DNA from: Bacillota bacterium
GTDB taxonomy: Bacteria; Bacillota; Clostridia; Lachnospirales; Lachnospiraceae
DNA: 64,000 nt
Assembly (NCBI GenBank): GCA_023458035.1
Contig: JAEXAX010000030.1
Span: 1-64,000, forward strand
Reading direction: 5' to 3'
Position 1 is the first letter of the stretch, and every line of letters begins with the position of its first letter. The translations under genes were made by a program, and so were the position numbers. Of this stretch, positions 18,819 to 26,431 are shown in pieces. The notes beneath the pieces are model-generated. The model had not been told where the DNA came from and made no database searches. It saw nothing but the letters and a program-made list of their open reading frames with translations.

Positions 18819-18860
18819 ATTATAGCATTTCCCGTCGAAATACTCAATGGAGTAGCTCCA
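18819..18860 (-). promoter_or_regulatory. Promoter of the glycan module with an adjacent palindrome
   Basis: On the minus strand TTGAGT (18842-18847) and TATAAT (18819-18824) stand 17 bases apart. Touching the -35 box is the perfect palindrome TGGAG-N3-CTCCA (18848-18860), with a further ACTCCAT half-copy beyond it. The palindrome could be an operator, but no regulator gene lies in the module. Confidence 0.7.
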
Positions 18861-18940
18861 TCACTCCATTCATTCTTCCTTTGCCGAGCCTATGCTTTAT
18901 CATATAACATGCTGAAAAGCCGAAAGATAAACATAACCGT

Positions 18941-18984
18941 AAAAAAATGACCATAAGCCCTTACAAACGAAAGGTTTATGATCA
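18941..18984 (-). terminator. Terminator of the tRNA cluster
   Basis: Minus-strand hairpin 11 bases past tRNA-Lys: arms 18976-18984 and 18948-18956 (9 pairs, one G-U), with an inner CCTT/AAGG pairing, followed by seven T (18941-18947). Confidence 0.85.
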
Positions 18985-18994
18985 TAAGCAGAAG

Positions 18995-19067
18995 TGAAGC
19001 ATCGGGGATTCGAACCCCGGACAACTTGATTAAAAGTCAAGTGCTCTACCAACTGAGCTAATGCTCC
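18995..19067 (-). tRNA. tRNA-Lys (anticodon TTT)
   Basis: All four arms fold. Acceptor GGAGCAT pairs with ATGCTTC; the anticodon loop reads CT-TTT-AA (anticodon at 19032-19034) on a CTTGA/TCAAG stem; the T arm holds GGTTCGAATCC. Discriminator A. CCA is not encoded. Last tRNA of the cluster. Confidence 0.97.
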
Positions 19068-19091
19068 ATATAAAGTTTTGGCAAACTTTGA

Positions 19092-19163
19092 CTGGGCTAG
19101 TTGGATTCGAACCAACGAATGCAGGAGTCAAAGTCCTGTGCCTTACCGCTTGGCGATAGCCCA
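19092..19163 (-). tRNA. tRNA-Gln (anticodon TTG)
   Basis: Acceptor TGGGCTA/TAGCCCA, anticodon stem CAGGA/TCCTG with loop CT-TTG-AC, T loop TTCGAAT. Discriminator G. CCA is not encoded. Confidence 0.97.
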
Positions 19164-19177
19164 TTAAAACGGAAAAG

Positions 19178-19252
19178 GGTGGGTGAAGGGATTCGAACCC
19201 TCGGCCTCCAGAGCCACAATCTGGCGCGCTAACCAACTGCGCCACACCCACC
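19178..19252 (-). tRNA. tRNA-His (anticodon GTG)
   Basis: Acceptor GTGGGTG/CACCCAC, anticodon stem CCAGA/TCTGG with loop TT-GTG-GC. The genome supplies the extra 5' G (19252), opposite discriminator C73 (19178), the identity pair of histidine tRNA. CCA is not encoded. Confidence 0.97.
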
Positions 19253-19276
19253 ATATATGCCGACACCGCCAGCAAA

Positions 19277-19350
<74 letters not shown>

Positions 19351-19353
19351 AGA

Positions 19354-19424
19354 AGCGGGTGATGGGAATCGAACCCACGTATCTAGCTTGGAAGGCTAGT
19401 GTTCTACCATTGAACTACACCCGC
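19354..19424 (-). tRNA. tRNA-Gly (anticodon TCC)
   Basis: Acceptor GCGGGTG/CACCCGC, anticodon stem CTAGC/GCTAG with loop CT-TCC-AA, discriminator T (U in RNA), the usual glycine identity base in bacteria. CCA is not encoded. Confidence 0.97.
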
Positions 19425-19445
19425 ATGTATACAGCAAGCTCAGAA

Positions 19446-19520
19446 TCGGGGTGACAGGATTCGAACCTGCGACCTCCTGGTCCCAAACCAGGCGCTCTAG
19501 CCAAGCTGAGCCACACCCCG
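19446..19520 (-). tRNA. tRNA-Pro (anticodon TGG)
   Basis: Acceptor CGGGGTG/CACCCCG beginning with the typical proline C1-G72 pair, anticodon stem CCTGG/CCAGG with loop TT-TGG-GA. Discriminator A. First tRNA of the cluster, 38 bases after its promoter. CCA is not encoded. Confidence 0.97.
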
Positions 19521-19558
19521 GCATGAATTTCTAAACTTTTGTATTGGACACGAATAGT

Positions 19559-19587
19559 ATTCTATCACGCTGTTTCTCAAATGTCAA
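19559..19587 (-). promoter_or_regulatory. Promoter of the tRNA cluster
   Basis: Minus-strand TTGACA (19582-19587), 17-base spacer, TAGAAT (19559-19564), about 30-40 bases upstream of tRNA-Pro. A near-consensus sigma-A promoter as expected for stable RNA genes. Confidence 0.88.
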
Positions 19588-19643
19588 TCTATTTTTCCGG
19601 CAGATTTTGCCAGATTTTTTCCGTTTTTTTCCTTTTTTTCGAG

Positions 19644-19685
19644 CAGGCTCGACGGCTCCGGGTAATCCGGAAATCATCGAGCCTG
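19644..19685 (-). other. Hairpin after fabZ without a T-run
   Basis: A perfect 9-bp stem (19677-19685 with 19644-19652) encloses a smaller TCCGG/CCGGA hairpin, 13 bases past the fabZ stop. On the minus strand it is followed by an A-run, so it is not a classic intrinsic terminator. It could protect the 3' end of the fab transcript. Confidence 0.4.
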
Positions 19686-19697
19686 TCACAAGATTGA

Positions 19698-20117
19698 TCA
19701 GCCGACCGCAAAGGAGATTTCAGCCTCGACTGCCACCTCATCGCCCACCAACACACGACCTTCGCCGAAGCCGATGTTGCCACGGGATTTCACCAGCTCG
19801 ACCTCCAGGCGAAGGGTATCTCCCGGCAGTACCATACGCTTAAAGCGAGCCTTCTTGATGCCGCCGAAAAAGGCGGTTTGACCGCGAAACTCCGGCTTGG
19901 ACAGCAATGCTACCGCCCCGGTCTGGGCAATGGCTTCTACCATCAGCACCCCCGGCATCACCGGACGGTCCGGAAAATGACCCTGCCACCAGAACTCATC
20001 ACCGGTTAGATGCGTCAGGGCAACACAGCGCCGCCCTTCTTCTAATTCTACCACCTCATCAATGAGCAAAAACGGCTCACGGTGCGGCAGGATCTGCTTG
20101 ATTTCTTCTCTATTCAT
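19698..20117 (-). CDS. fabZ: 3-hydroxyacyl-ACP dehydratase FabZ
   Basis: FabZ, 139 residues, a hotdog-fold dehydratase that turns 3-hydroxyacyl-ACP into trans-2-enoyl-ACP. The catalytic His is in GHFPDRPVMPGVLMVEA (about residues 46-62) and the catalytic Glu in the following helix. N-terminal ILPHREPFLLID is typical. Its ATG overlaps the fabF stop by one base, making it the last gene of the acc-fab operon. Confidence 0.96.
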   Translation of the reverse strand: MNREEIKQILPHREPFLLIDEVVELEEGRRCVALTHLTGDEFWWQGHFPDRPVMPGVLMVEAIAQTGAVALLSKPEFRGQTAFFGGIKKARFKRMVLPGDTLRLEVELVKSRGNIGFGEGRVLVGDEVAVEAEISFAVG

Positions 20118-21364
20118 TATTTAACACCCTCCCATTTCCTGAACAGCAAGCTGGCATTGTGCCCTCCAAAGCCCAATGAGTTCGACAGGGCATAACGGAT
20201 CGGCACCCGTCTGGCGCCTTCGGTGATGTAATCCAGATCACAGGCATCATCCGGCACCCGATAATGAATGGTCGGCGGCAGAATGCCGTCTTTCACGGCA
20301 TAAACACAAGCGATGGCCTCGATGGCACCGGAGCCGCCCAATAAATGGCCGGTCATACTCTTGGTCGAGGAAATCGGGGTTTTAGCAGCCGTCTCTGCTC
20401 CCAAGACCTTCTTCACAGCCAGGGTTTCGATACTGTCATTGTATGGGGTGCTGGTGCCGTGCGCATTGATATAGCCGACCCCGGCCGGTTCGATACCGCC
20501 CTCGCGAATGGCTTCCGCCATGGCCCTTTTGCCGCCTTCGCCTTCAGTATCCGGCGCTGTGATATGATAGGCATCGCTGGTCTGGCCGTAACCTGCGATC
20601 TCCGCCAGGATATTTGCATTTCTGGCCAAGGCATGCTCCAGACTCTCCAGCACCAGCATACCGGCGCCTTCACCCATGACAAAGCCGCTTCGTTCTTTAT
20701 CAAAGGGAATGCTGGCTCTGGCCGGGTCGGTGGCAAAGCTTAAAGCCTTTAAGGCCTCAAAGCCGGCGATGCCGAGCGGCGTGATGGCGGCTTCTGTACC
20801 GCCGGCCACCACGATATCCTGCTTTCCGTTCTTGATCAGCATAAAAGCCAGACCGATGGCATCTGAACCGGATGCACAGGCTGTCACGGTACACTGACAC
20901 ACCCCCTTGGTACCGAGAGCGATCGAAACATTGCCGGCAGCCATATTTGAGATCATTTTCGGGATGGCAAACGGGGTCACTTTGCGCACACCATCAGTCA
21001 ACAGCTTCTCATTAACTTCAGCGGTGGTGCTTAAGCCGCCGATACCGCTGCCGATGACCACGCCGGCTCGTTCGGCTTCTTCGGTTTCGATGTTCAGTCC
21101 ACTCATCTCCCAGGCTTCCGCGGCCGCTACAATGGCAAACTGAGCAAAACGGTCCAGCTTCCTGCCATCCTTACGGCCGGTTCTGGCCGCAAAATCAAAG
21201 TCCTTGACCTCGGCTGCCAACTTTGCCTTATAGCCCTCAGTCGAAAAGCTCTTGATCTCGTCTATTCCACAGCGGCCGGCCCGCAGACCGTCCACATAGC
21301 TGGCTGTATCATTGCCCAAGGGTGTGATACAGCCGGTTCCGGTGATGACTACACGATGTTCCAT
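20117..21364 (-). CDS. fabF: 3-oxoacyl-ACP synthase II
   Basis: FabF (KAS II), about 415 residues, the elongating condensing enzyme. The active-site Cys is in VTACASGSDAIG, the two His in NAHGTSTPYND and KSMTGHLLGGSGA, and the C-terminal SNSLGFGGHNAS closes the fold. I prefer the ATG at 21364, since MEHRVVITGTG matches the family N-terminus and a GGAAG lies six bases ahead; a GTG at 21394 with a better GGAG site would add ten residues. Sixty-seven bases separate it from fabG, the widest gap inside the fab operon. Confidence 0.95.
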   Translation of the reverse strand: MEHRVVITGTGCITPLGNDTASYVDGLRAGRCGIDEIKSFSTEGYKAKLAAEVKDFDFAARTGRKDGRKLDRFAQFAIVAAAEAWEMSGLNIETEEAERAGVVIGSGIGGLSTTAEVNEKLLTDGVRKVTPFAIPKMISNMAAGNVSIALGTKGVCQCTVTACASGSDAIGLAFMLIKNGKQDIVVAGGTEAAITPLGIAGFEALKALSFATDPARASIPFDKERSGFVMGEGAGMLVLESLEHALARNANILAEIAGYGQTSDAYHITAPDTEGEGGKRAMAEAIREGGIEPAGVGYINAHGTSTPYNDSIETLAVKKVLGAETAAKTPISSTKSMTGHLLGGSGAIEAIACVYAVKDGILPPTIHYRVPDDACDLDYITEGARRVPIRYALSNSLGFGGHNASLLFRKWEGVK

Positions 21365-21431
21365 ATCTTTCTTCCACGGGAAGACCACCTTCACTCCCCG
21401 CTCTCTCCTCTCTGTTCTTTATATAGACTCT

Positions 21432-22166
21432 TTACATGGACAGACCGCCATCGACCGCCAGTACCTGACCGGTGATGTAGGCTGCCGCCTCAGATGCCAA
21501 AAAGCCGACGGTAGCTGCTATATCCTCCGGTTTTCCAAAATGCTGTAACGGTATCCGATCGACCGCCTGTTCCTTCACCGATTCCGGCAAGCCGGCTGTC
21601 ATATCGGTGTCAATAAAGCCCGGAGCCACCGCATTGACAGTGATGCCCTGGGCAGCCAGCTCTCTGGCCATAGTCTTTGTCAGGCCGATCACACCGGCCT
21701 TAGCCGCACTATAATTAATCTGACCGATATTTCCCATGATACCGGATACGGAAGTCAGCTGAATGATACGGCCGCTCTTCTGGCGCATCATACGCTTAGC
21801 CGCCGCCTTGCTGCACAGAAAAACACCGCGCAGGTTGACCGCAATGACCTGATCAAAGGCATCCGCACTCATTCTGGCCAATAGGCCGTCCTTTGTAATA
21901 CCTGCATTATTGACCAATACATCAATGCTCTCAGCCTCTTCCTTTATAAAGGAAAAGAAGGCTTTTACCTGCTCCTCATCGCTGACATCAGCCTGATAGA
22001 CCAGACATTCTCCGTCATACAGCTGCTTGATCTCGGCTCTCAGGGCTTCCGCCTCGACTGCCGAACTACGGTAGTTTGTAATGATCCGATATCCGTCGCG
22101 GGCTAACTGCAGACAGATCGCTCTGCCGATGCCTCTGGCGCCGCCTGTAACCACTGCTGTTTTCAT
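21432..22166 (-). CDS. fabG: 3-oxoacyl-ACP reductase FabG
   Basis: FabG, 244 residues, an NADPH-dependent short-chain dehydrogenase that reduces 3-oxoacyl-ACP. The dinucleotide loop is TGGARGIGRAI, the NNAGIT motif is present, and the catalytic Ser, Tyr and Lys lie in SVSG and INYSAAKAG. I start it at the ATG (22166) overlapping the fabD stop by 4 bases; the longer frame would add five residues inside fabD. Confidence 0.96.
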   Translation of the reverse strand: MKTAVVTGGARGIGRAICLQLARDGYRIITNYRSSAVEAEALRAEIKQLYDGECLVYQADVSDEEQVKAFFSFIKEEAESIDVLVNNAGITKDGLLARMSADAFDQVIAVNLRGVFLCSKAAAKRMMRQKSGRIIQLTSVSGIMGNIGQINYSAAKAGVIGLTKTMARELAAQGITVNAVAPGFIDTDMTAGLPESVKEQAVDRIPLQHFGKPEDIAATVGFLASEAAAYITGQVLAVDGGLSM

Positions 22167-23098
22167 GTTAGATTCTCCCATTCCTGTACCAGGTCAGCGA
22201 TATCCTGCGGCGTCGCCACAGTCCGGACCTGCAGACTTCTGTCTATTTTCTTTATAAATCCACTGAGTATCTTGCCCGGCCCGACCTCGATAAAGGTATC
22301 GAAGCCGTCGGCTATCATGCTGCGAATATCATCCTCGAAACGAACGGCCTCACTCATCTGATGCACCAAAAGGGCTGTCTTATCGCCTTCCATTTGCCTG
22401 CCGGTCACATTGGCATAGACCGGAATGCTCTCGGGCTGCCAGTTCACCTGCTCCAGATACGGCCGAAACGCAGTCGCCGCTTCTGTCAAAAGCGCCGTAT
22501 GAAAAGGCCCTTCCACCTGCAGTGGCAGTATGCGTTTGGCTATCGGGGTCAATGCCTCTACAGCCAAATCAACACCACGATCTGTACCACCGATGACAAT
22601 CTGCCCCGGACAGTTAAAGTTACAAGCTGCTACGATCTCGCCGCTGTCGGCCGCCACTCCGGCAACTTTCGCGGTTAAACTCTGTTCATCACAGCCTAAC
22701 ACAGCTGCCATCTTGCCCTTCCCGGCACAACCCTCACCCATCAGACGACCTCGCTCGCGTACCAGCCGCAGGCCTTCTTCATACGAGAAGACTCCGGCGG
22801 CGCAGAGGGCGGCATATTCGCCAAGGCTTAAGCCGCAGGCTCCGTCCGCTTTGATTCCGACCTCTTGAAGCGCGGCCGTCAAGGCCATCTCTACCGCAAA
22901 CAAAGCCGGCTGAGCATTCACAGTCTTGGTCAGTTCTTCTTGACTGCCGTGAAACAGTCCTTCCAAAAATTCCGGACCGTAAACCGCTGCTGCCTGAGCC
23001 AGACAGGTCCGGCCGCTGCCGCCGGCCGCGTAGACTGCCTCACCCATACCGACTGCCTGAGCGCCCTGACCCGGGTATAAGAATGCTGCCTTTGCCAT
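22163..23098 (-). CDS. fabD: Malonyl-CoA:ACP transacylase
   Basis: FabD, 311 residues, moves malonyl groups from CoA to ACP. The family start AAFLYPGQGAQAVGMG is intact. The catalytic Ser lies in CGLSLGEYAAL (about residue 88), the oxyanion-region Arg in VRERGRLMG and the catalytic His in VEGPFHTALL. Three bases separate it from acpP and it overlaps fabG by 4. The substrate-binding GPGKILSGFIKK near the C-terminus is also present. Confidence 0.96.
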   Translation of the reverse strand: MAKAAFLYPGQGAQAVGMGEAVYAAGGSGRTCLAQAAAVYGPEFLEGLFHGSQEELTKTVNAQPALFAVEMALTAALQEVGIKADGACGLSLGEYAALCAAGVFSYEEGLRLVRERGRLMGEGCAGKGKMAAVLGCDEQSLTAKVAGVAADSGEIVAACNFNCPGQIVIGGTDRGVDLAVEALTPIAKRILPLQVEGPFHTALLTEAATAFRPYLEQVNWQPESIPVYANVTGRQMEGDKTALLVHQMSEAVRFEDDIRSMIADGFDTFIEVGPGKILSGFIKKIDRSLQVRTVATPQDIADLVQEWENLT

Positions 23099-23101
23099 GT
23101 C

Positions 23102-23326
23102 TTACCGCTTTCCTTCCAGATAAGCGGCGATCAGAGCCGGAGTAGTCAGGCTTTCCACTTCTTCATCGCTTACTTCGATATCAAACTCATCTTCCAAAGC
23201 GGAAACGATCTCCATTACATCCAAAGAATCCGCCCCCAGATCATTCTGAATATGGCAATCCGGTGTTAATTCGTCCGCCGATACACCCAGCTGCTGCTCT
23301 AATAACTCATATACCTTCTCTAACAT
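23102..23326 (-). CDS. acpP: Acyl carrier protein
   Basis: A 74-residue acidic acyl carrier protein. The Ser of GADSLDVMEIV (about residue 36) carries the 4'-phosphopantetheine arm on which fatty acids are built. The helix II sequence after it, rich in Glu, is the contact face for Fab enzymes. It lies between fabH (79 bases upstream) and fabD (3 bases downstream), as in many Firmicutes. Confidence 0.97.
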   Translation of the reverse strand: MLEKVYELLEQQLGVSADELTPDCHIQNDLGADSLDVMEIVSALEDEFDIEVSDEEVESLTTPALIAAYLEGKR

Positions 23327-23405
23327 GTTTATTTCCTCCGTTTGTCTGTTTTTTGTTTTCCTTTGTTCCCTTGTTATTGCTGATCATCCATGTGTAAATG
23401 ATGAA

Positions 23406-24347
23406 TCACCGCTTTGGTTTTGGCAGGCACCAGTCCACCAGCACACCGCCATAAGTCAGACCTCCGCCGAAGCCGGCCAGCGCCACCCGGTCCCCGTCCT
23501 CCAAAAAGCCCTCCTGCCAGGCGTCATATAGGGCTATCGGCACACTGGCTGCCGAGGTATTGCCGTGATCGGCAAGGTCCGAAAACCAGCGTTCAATCGG
23601 AATACCTGTCTTCTCAGCCGCCGACTGCAGTATCCGGATATTGGCCTGATGAGCCACTACCTTGTCGATATCCGAAACTGCCGTTTTACTGCTTTCACAC
23701 AGCTGTCGGATCAACTCCGGTACAATATGAGTGGCAAATTTATAAACCTCTCGCCCCTTCATACGGATACAGTCGCTTCCGCCACAGCCGAGCTCCAGCT
23801 GCCCGCTGCTGTCCGGCTTGGTGCCGGCGGTGTACACCGCCGGCCGACCGTCCGCCTCCAGCACGACAGCCCCGGCTCCGTCACCGAACAGAATACAGGT
23901 ATTTCGATCCTCCCAGTCCAGCACCCGGCTTAAGGCCTCCGCTCCGATCACCGCCGCATAGTGCCTGCCGCCGGCAAGCAGACTGTCAGCCGTCATAAAG
24001 CCGTAAAGAAAGCCGCTGCAAGCCGCATTGATATCAAAGCACAGACAGCCCTCGATGCCAAGTGCACCGGCTACCCGGCAGGCCATGGACGGCATCCGCT
24101 CATCCGGAGTCATGGTCGCCACCAGCAGCACATCGAGATCGGCGGCCGTGATGCCGGCCTGCTCCAGGGCCTGACGCAAAGCCTGTTCCGCCAGCGCGCT
24201 CAAGCTTTTCTCCTCCAGCAAATGACGGGCCACGATACCGGTCCGACTGCGAATCCATTCATCCGTGGTATCGAGCCGACCTTCAAATTCATGGTTGCAC
24301 ATCCGTCTTGGCGGCAGGGCCTTGCCCAATCCGACTATCTTACTCAT
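23406..24347 (-). CDS. fabH: 3-oxoacyl-ACP synthase III
   Basis: FabH (KAS III), 313 residues, starts fatty-acid chains by condensing acetyl-CoA or a branched acyl-CoA with malonyl-ACP. The Cys-His-Asn triad is in NAACSGFLYGF, HQANIRIL and HGNTSAAS. TTDEWIRSRTGI at the N-terminus is typical. The start overlaps the fabT stop by 4 bases (ATGA). Primer preference cannot be judged from sequence alone. Confidence 0.96.
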   Translation of the reverse strand: MSKIVGLGKALPPRRMCNHEFEGRLDTTDEWIRSRTGIVARHLLEEKSLSALAEQALRQALEQAGITAADLDVLLVATMTPDERMPSMACRVAGALGIEGCLCFDINAACSGFLYGFMTADSLLAGGRHYAAVIGAEALSRVLDWEDRNTCILFGDGAGAVVLEADGRPAVYTAGTKPDSSGQLELGCGGSDCIRMKGREVYKFATHIVPELIRQLCESSKTAVSDIDKVVAHQANIRILQSAAEKTGIPIERWFSDLADHGNTSAASVPIALYDAWQEGFLEDGDRVALAGFGGGLTYGGVLVDWCLPKPKR

Positions 24348-24799
24348 TCTATGTTTTCTCCATATTCTTCTTCAAAAAAATCTTTAATCTTTTGCAGAGA
24401 ACGCAGTAGCACCTCATCCTCATCCAGTCTCAGACTGACCATCATATGTTCAATCAAATCCTCGTGAAACTGACGATGAATTCGCTCAACCGTCCGCCCC
24501 TTATCCGTCAGACCGACAAAAACAATGCGGCGGTCCTCCTCTGAACGCTCACGGAAGACATAGCCCTTTTTCACCAGCCGGTCGATGCCGGTGGTCAGAG
24601 TACCGACCGTCACTTCCAACTTGGCCGCCACCTGCGACATTTTTTGCAGGTCACCCGATCCAATGGCTTCGATGGTATGCACCTCTGTCATGGTTAAACC
24701 GGCGATCCCCCGCCGATGCAACGATTTTTCCTGAATGTCCAGAATCCGATGAAACAAGGAAACGATCACCTCATTTACGATTTGTTTGTCTACTGCCAT
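24344..24799 (-). CDS. fabT: MarR family regulator, FabT-like
   Basis: A 151-residue MarR winged-helix protein (recognition helix near LEVTVGTLTTGIDRLVKKG; wing with RSEEDRR). In lactic acid bacteria and clostridia a MarR gene just before fabH is FabT, which represses fatty-acid genes when bound to acyl-ACP. The position, 19 bases after accA and overlapping fabH, and the FabT-like site in front of accB support that role. Unusually it sits in the middle of the operon instead of at the front. Confidence 0.85.
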   Translation of the reverse strand: MAVDKQIVNEVIVSLFHRILDIQEKSLHRRGIAGLTMTEVHTIEAIGSGDLQKMSQVAAKLEVTVGTLTTGIDRLVKKGYVFRERSEEDRRIVFVGLTDKGRTVERIHRQFHEDLIEHMMVSLRLDEDEVLLRSLQKIKDFFEEEYGENIE

Positions 24800-24818
24800 C
24801 TGCGCTTTCCCCCAATAC

Positions 24819-25574
24819 TTACATACTCCGATATTTGGTGTATTTGCGCTCGATCCGCGCTTCTTTTTCTTCGCCCTGCAGTTGTTTCAGCCGTTCATAC
24901 AGCTGACGTTGTACTGTTTCAAACATATCTTCATCCTCCGGTATCACCCGATCGATAAAGCCGCCTGCCCGCAGCTCCTGCGCCGTCAGCCCCATCAGCT
25001 CGGCCGCCTCCGCTGCTCGGCTGCTGTCCTTCCACAAGATACTGGCGAAGCCCTCCGGGGACAAAATGGAATACACGCTGTTTTCCAGCATCCAAACCTC
25101 GTCCGTCACCCCCAGTGCCAGCGCACCACCACTGCCACCTTCTCCGATAATAATCGAAATAGATGGCACCGTCAACCGGGCGAAGGCGCCAATGCAGGCA
25201 GCTACCGCTCCGGCCTGATTTCTCTCTTCGGCTTCACGGCCGCAGGCTGCCCCCGGTGTATCAATCAGCGTGATCACCGGGCGGCCGAATTTCTCTGCCT
25301 GCCCGATCAGACGCATCACCTTACGATAGCCCTCCGGTTTCATCATACCGAAGTTTCGCCGTTTCATCTCCTTTGGATTCTTTCCCTTTTGCTGAGCAAT
25401 GACGGTCACCGGCATATCGCCCAGCAAACCGATCCCGCCTATGACCGCCTTGTCATCCGCAAATTCCCGATCTCCGTGCAGCTCCATAAAATATTTGAGC
25501 AGCCCGCGGATCCAGTCATTACCCCTGGCTCTACGGATCTCTCTGGCCGCCCGCACCGTTTCCATCGCCTTCAT
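24819..25574 (-). CDS. accA: Acetyl-CoA carboxylase, carboxyltransferase subunit alpha
   Basis: AccA, 251 residues, half of the carboxyltransferase that passes CO2 from biotin to acetyl-CoA. It belongs to the crotonase superfamily; DTPGAACGREAEERNQ and GEGGSGGALALG are the usual glycine-rich oxyanion segments. It lacks the N-terminal 60 or so residues of the E. coli protein, as is common in Gram-positives. Overlaps accD by 4 bases. Confidence 0.96.
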   Translation of the reverse strand: MKAMETVRAAREIRRARGNDWIRGLLKYFMELHGDREFADDKAVIGGIGLLGDMPVTVIAQQKGKNPKEMKRRNFGMMKPEGYRKVMRLIGQAEKFGRPVITLIDTPGAACGREAEERNQAGAVAACIGAFARLTVPSISIIIGEGGSGGALALGVTDEVWMLENSVYSILSPEGFASILWKDSSRAAEAAELMGLTAQELRAGGFIDRVIPEDEDMFETVQRQLYERLKQLQGEEKEARIERKYTKYRSM

Positions 25575-26431
25575 TCATGCCCCCCTACCTGTGTCACCGC
25601 ACCTTTTTCATGCAAGCGAAGCAGCGCATACAGAGTTTTTCGCAAATGGCTTCGCTCGACCACCTCATCCACCATGCCGTGATCCAACAGAAACTCCGAC
25701 TGCTGAAACCCTTTCGGCAGTTTTTCACCGGTCGTTTGCTCGATCACTCTGGCTCCCGCAAAGCCGATCATGGCTCCCTTTTCGGCTAAAATGATGTCTG
25801 CCATGGAGGCATAGCTGGCCGATACCCCGCCCATGGTGGGATTGGTTAATACGGCCACATATAAGAGCCCGGCCTCCCGGTGTCTGGTTACCGCCTGCGC
25901 CGTTTTGGCCATCTGCATCAGGGAATGCATCCCTTCCTGCATACGGGCACCACCGGAGCAGATCACCAGCACAATGGGCAGATGCAGTTCGACAGATAAT
26001 TCAAAGGCCTTGGTCACCTTCTCGCCGACCGCCGCCCCCATGCTGCCCATCAAAAAACGACTGTCCATCACGCCCAGTACAAAGGCAGCCCGACCGATTT
26101 TTGCCGTCCCGGTGATAATCGCCTCTTGCTCTTTGCTGATCAAGGCAGCTTTTTGCAGCTTCATCTCATAATCCGGGAAATCCAACGGATTCCCACCATA
26201 AATTTCATTGAAATACTCCTGAAAATTTTCTTCTCCGACCAGCAGCCGAATGCGCTCTCTGGCTCCCATGGTAAAGTATTCGCCGCAATGCGGGCAGATC
26301 AGGCTATTATCGGCCAGCTCCTCCCGAAAGATGATGTGCCTGCAGGAGCGGCAGCTGACCACCATGCCGTCATCTATCCTCATCTCTCCGACGGCCTCAT
26401 AACCCTTTTTCTTAAAAATGTCTTTGATCAT
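25571..26431 (-). CDS. accD: Acetyl-CoA carboxylase, carboxyltransferase subunit beta
   Basis: AccD, 286 residues. The N-terminal zinc ribbon is visible as CRSC...CPHC (about residues 27-49). The carboxyltransferase core follows, with GGARMQEGMHSLMQM and PTMGGVSASYA. It forms the alpha2-beta2 enzyme with AccA, encoded next. Overlaps accC and accA by 4 bases each, so the carboxylase subunits are translated together. Confidence 0.96.
   Translation of the reverse strand: MIKDIFKKKGYEAVGEMRIDDGMVVSCRSCRHIIFREELADNSLICPHCGEYFTMGARERIRLLVGEENFQEYFNEIYGGNPLDFPDYEMKLQKAALISKEQEAIITGTAKIGRAAFVLGVMDSRFLMGSMGAAVGEKVTKAFELSVELHLPIVLVICSGGARMQEGMHSLMQMAKTAQAVTRHREAGLLYVAVLTNPTMGGVSASYASMADIILAEKGAMIGFAGARVIEQTTGEKLPKGFQQSEFLLDHGMVDEVVERSHLRKTLYALLRLHEKGAVTQVGGHE

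Noticed and set aside
24786..25682. 298-codon plus-strand frame opposite accA
   Set aside because: Antisense to accA and part of accD and fabT, which are clearly real; no start signal or similarity.
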